Source: an uncultured bacterium
GTDB taxonomy: Bacteria > Elusimicrobiota > Elusimicrobia > Elusimicrobiales > Elusimicrobiaceae
Assembly (NCBI GenBank): GCA_949291545.1
Contig: CASEWB010000003.1
Coordinates: 1 to 60,301, forward strand
Direction of reading: 5' to 3'
Length of the DNA: 60,301 nucleotides
Numbering within the stretch: position 1 is the first letter of the stretch; each line of letters opens with the position of its first letter. Below, one piece after another: positions 59,495-60,301 of this stretch. Below the pieces are notes generated by a model. It saw only the letters and a list, made by a program, of their open reading frames with translations. It was not told the DNA's origin and did no database searches. The position numbers and the translations under genes are program-made.

Positions 59495-60301
59495 TTACCA
59501 GCCGTTTTTGACATATGTCCGAACACATTCCTGATAGGTTTTATTTAACACCGCACCGCCTTGGCAGTTGCAATTCGGTTCAGACATAGTATAAGAACCC
59601 GTCCAAACAGGGCAATAAGTCGTCTGGATCATACAAATTTCCCCTACACGGTAACAAGCGCCACTTAAACTCGCACACCGGGATTCCCCTTTTGCCGTCG
59701 CTTTACCGGTACATTTTACACCGCAGGTCCGGTGCGGGTCATAAGTATTTGTCTGCGAACATTGAAAAATCGCTTGGCTGTTTGTTTCACTTTTCACTCC
59801 GGACCACTTAATCTGTTCCGTCCAGCAGTCTGTATCCGTTTGGGAAGCGGAAGCGCAACATTCCGATTTATGCGCCAGCTTATACGTCCGATCACTGCAA
59901 GTAGCTGCCGACTGTTTAGGCGTACCGCACATTAGATAAGTTTCCGTATCTTTATTCAATTTTAAATTCTGCCAAGAAATATTGGTGCTCCCACTCACTG
60001 CTGCGCAGCTGGGGAATGAATTTTTAATTTGGTCCGGGAACAAATTAAGCGTATCCACCGTCATTTGGTCTGCTTCCATTGTATACCCGTTGGTTAGCGT
60101 AGTTAAGCGCAGGTTGTCTGAAAAATCCAAATGCGCTACCCCATATCCATTGCCTATCGAGGCGGAAGCGCTGTACACCGCAGCCGCCGTATTAAAATCC
60201 AACCGCCCTTTGTTAAGAAGCAGTTCCGTCGTTACTTGCAACGGATAAAGCCCTGCTTCCCCGCTTTCCTGGCAGCCCAAATTCATTTCGCACGCACTCG
60301 A
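59495..60301 (-). CDS. Secreted Elusimicrobia-type protein, C-terminal part (partial at the right end)
   Basis: The ORF is open from the right end and ends at 59495. If the ends are joined it is residues 94-317 of the protein that begins at position 279. The body is Cys-rich (at least 15 Cys), with a Thr/Ser-rich middle and C-terminal PNCNCQGGAVLN and YQECV. It is probably secreted and disulfide-bonded. The family is not functionally known to me. The internal ATG at 60286 is not the real start, because the reading frame and family N-terminus continue upstream across the junction. Confidence 0.7.
   Translation of the reverse strand, partial: SSACEMNLGCQESGEAGLYPLQVTTELLLNKGRLDFNTAAAVYSASASIGNGYGVAHLDFSDNLRLTTLTNGYTMEADQMTVDTLNLFPDQIKNSFPSCAAVSGSTNISWQNLKLNKDTETYLMCGTPKQSAATCSDRTYKLAHKSECCASASQTDTDCWTEQIKWSGVKSETNSQAIFQCSQTNTYDPHRTCGVKCTGKATAKGESRCASLSGACYRVGEICMIQTTYCPVWTGSYTMSEPNCNCQGGAVLNKTYQECVRTYVKNGW
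60170..60301. repeat. 132-bp terminal direct repeat (equals 1-132)
   Basis: The last 132 bases match the first 132 exactly, and the minus-strand reading frame is preserved across the joined copy. This is typical of an assembler closing a circle. Confidence 0.98.

Noticed and set aside
1..60301. tRNA or rRNA genes, CRISPR arrays, transposases, integrases, phage genes, plasmid replication genes
   Set aside because: I looked for these by eye on both strands and found none that could be supported. A short tRNA could still be missed without a covariance search.

Overview
The window looks like a chromosomal segment of a gut-type member of the Elusimicrobiota (Elusimicrobium or a close relative). 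This rests on the many type IV prepilins with Elusimicrobium-style N-termini, the secreted family with the N-terminal motif MVTYFPVPYVAY, and a Gram-negative housekeeping gene set. It is a judgement from family resemblance, not from a search. The last 132 bases (60170-60301) are identical to bases 1-132. Joining them closes an intact 317-codon gene across the ends. The contig is therefore circular as assembled, yet it carries essential genes and no replication or partition genes. Artificial closure of a chromosomal piece is more likely than a plasmid.

Layout. 1-8.6 kb: start of the junction-spanning secreted protein, an FtsA-like actin-fold protein, a hexapeptide acetyltransferase, TypA/BipA, three exported or membrane proteins of unknown role, and a GGGtGRT protein with a NifU-like partner. 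8.7-23 kb: three type IV pilin loci, two of them with Cys-rich TSP1-like repeats and a shared structured leader, interspersed with serC-serA-DUF1015, era, a VanX-type dipeptidase, a flavin reductase, trxB-maf-DUF4321, an MFS transporter and yggS-yggU. 22.9-34.3 kb: a GH3 hexosaminidase, thrS, an LtaS/EptA-type transferase, yajC-secD-secF, an unknown protein with a DUF374 acyltransferase, and a GT-C glycosyltransferase. 34.4-41.9 kb: lon with a long basic tail, clpP, three small exported proteins (two with zinc-ribbon Cys motifs) under a shared promoter motif, and glnA. 42-59.4 kb: a type IV pilus or type II secretion-like operon, reading leftward from a strong promoter at 56.6 kb. It encodes an OmpA-like protein, a PilM-PilN fusion, PilO, PilP, PilQ, PilB, PilC, six (pseudo)pilins and an exported gluzincin metalloprotease. 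A Wzy/WaaL-TPR protein lies upstream.

How it fits together. Much of the accessory content is envelope biology: pilus assembly, diverse pilin subunits, Sec translocation, peptidoglycan recycling and glycan polymerisation. The most unusual signals are regulatory. (1) Two pilin genes share a leader of about 115 bp. It has an 8-bp closing helix, a 9-bp hairpin, a competing hairpin and a loop exactly complementary to the Shine-Dalgarno sequence. (2) All three pilin promoters carry a poly-T spacer of 12, 8 and 12 T. (3) One pilin gene is broken by two single-base losses, at least one of them in a G run. (4) Three neighbouring exported-protein genes share an AGGCCC-repeat element at a constant distance from their -10 boxes. 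No tRNA, rRNA, CRISPR array, IS element or prophage was seen.
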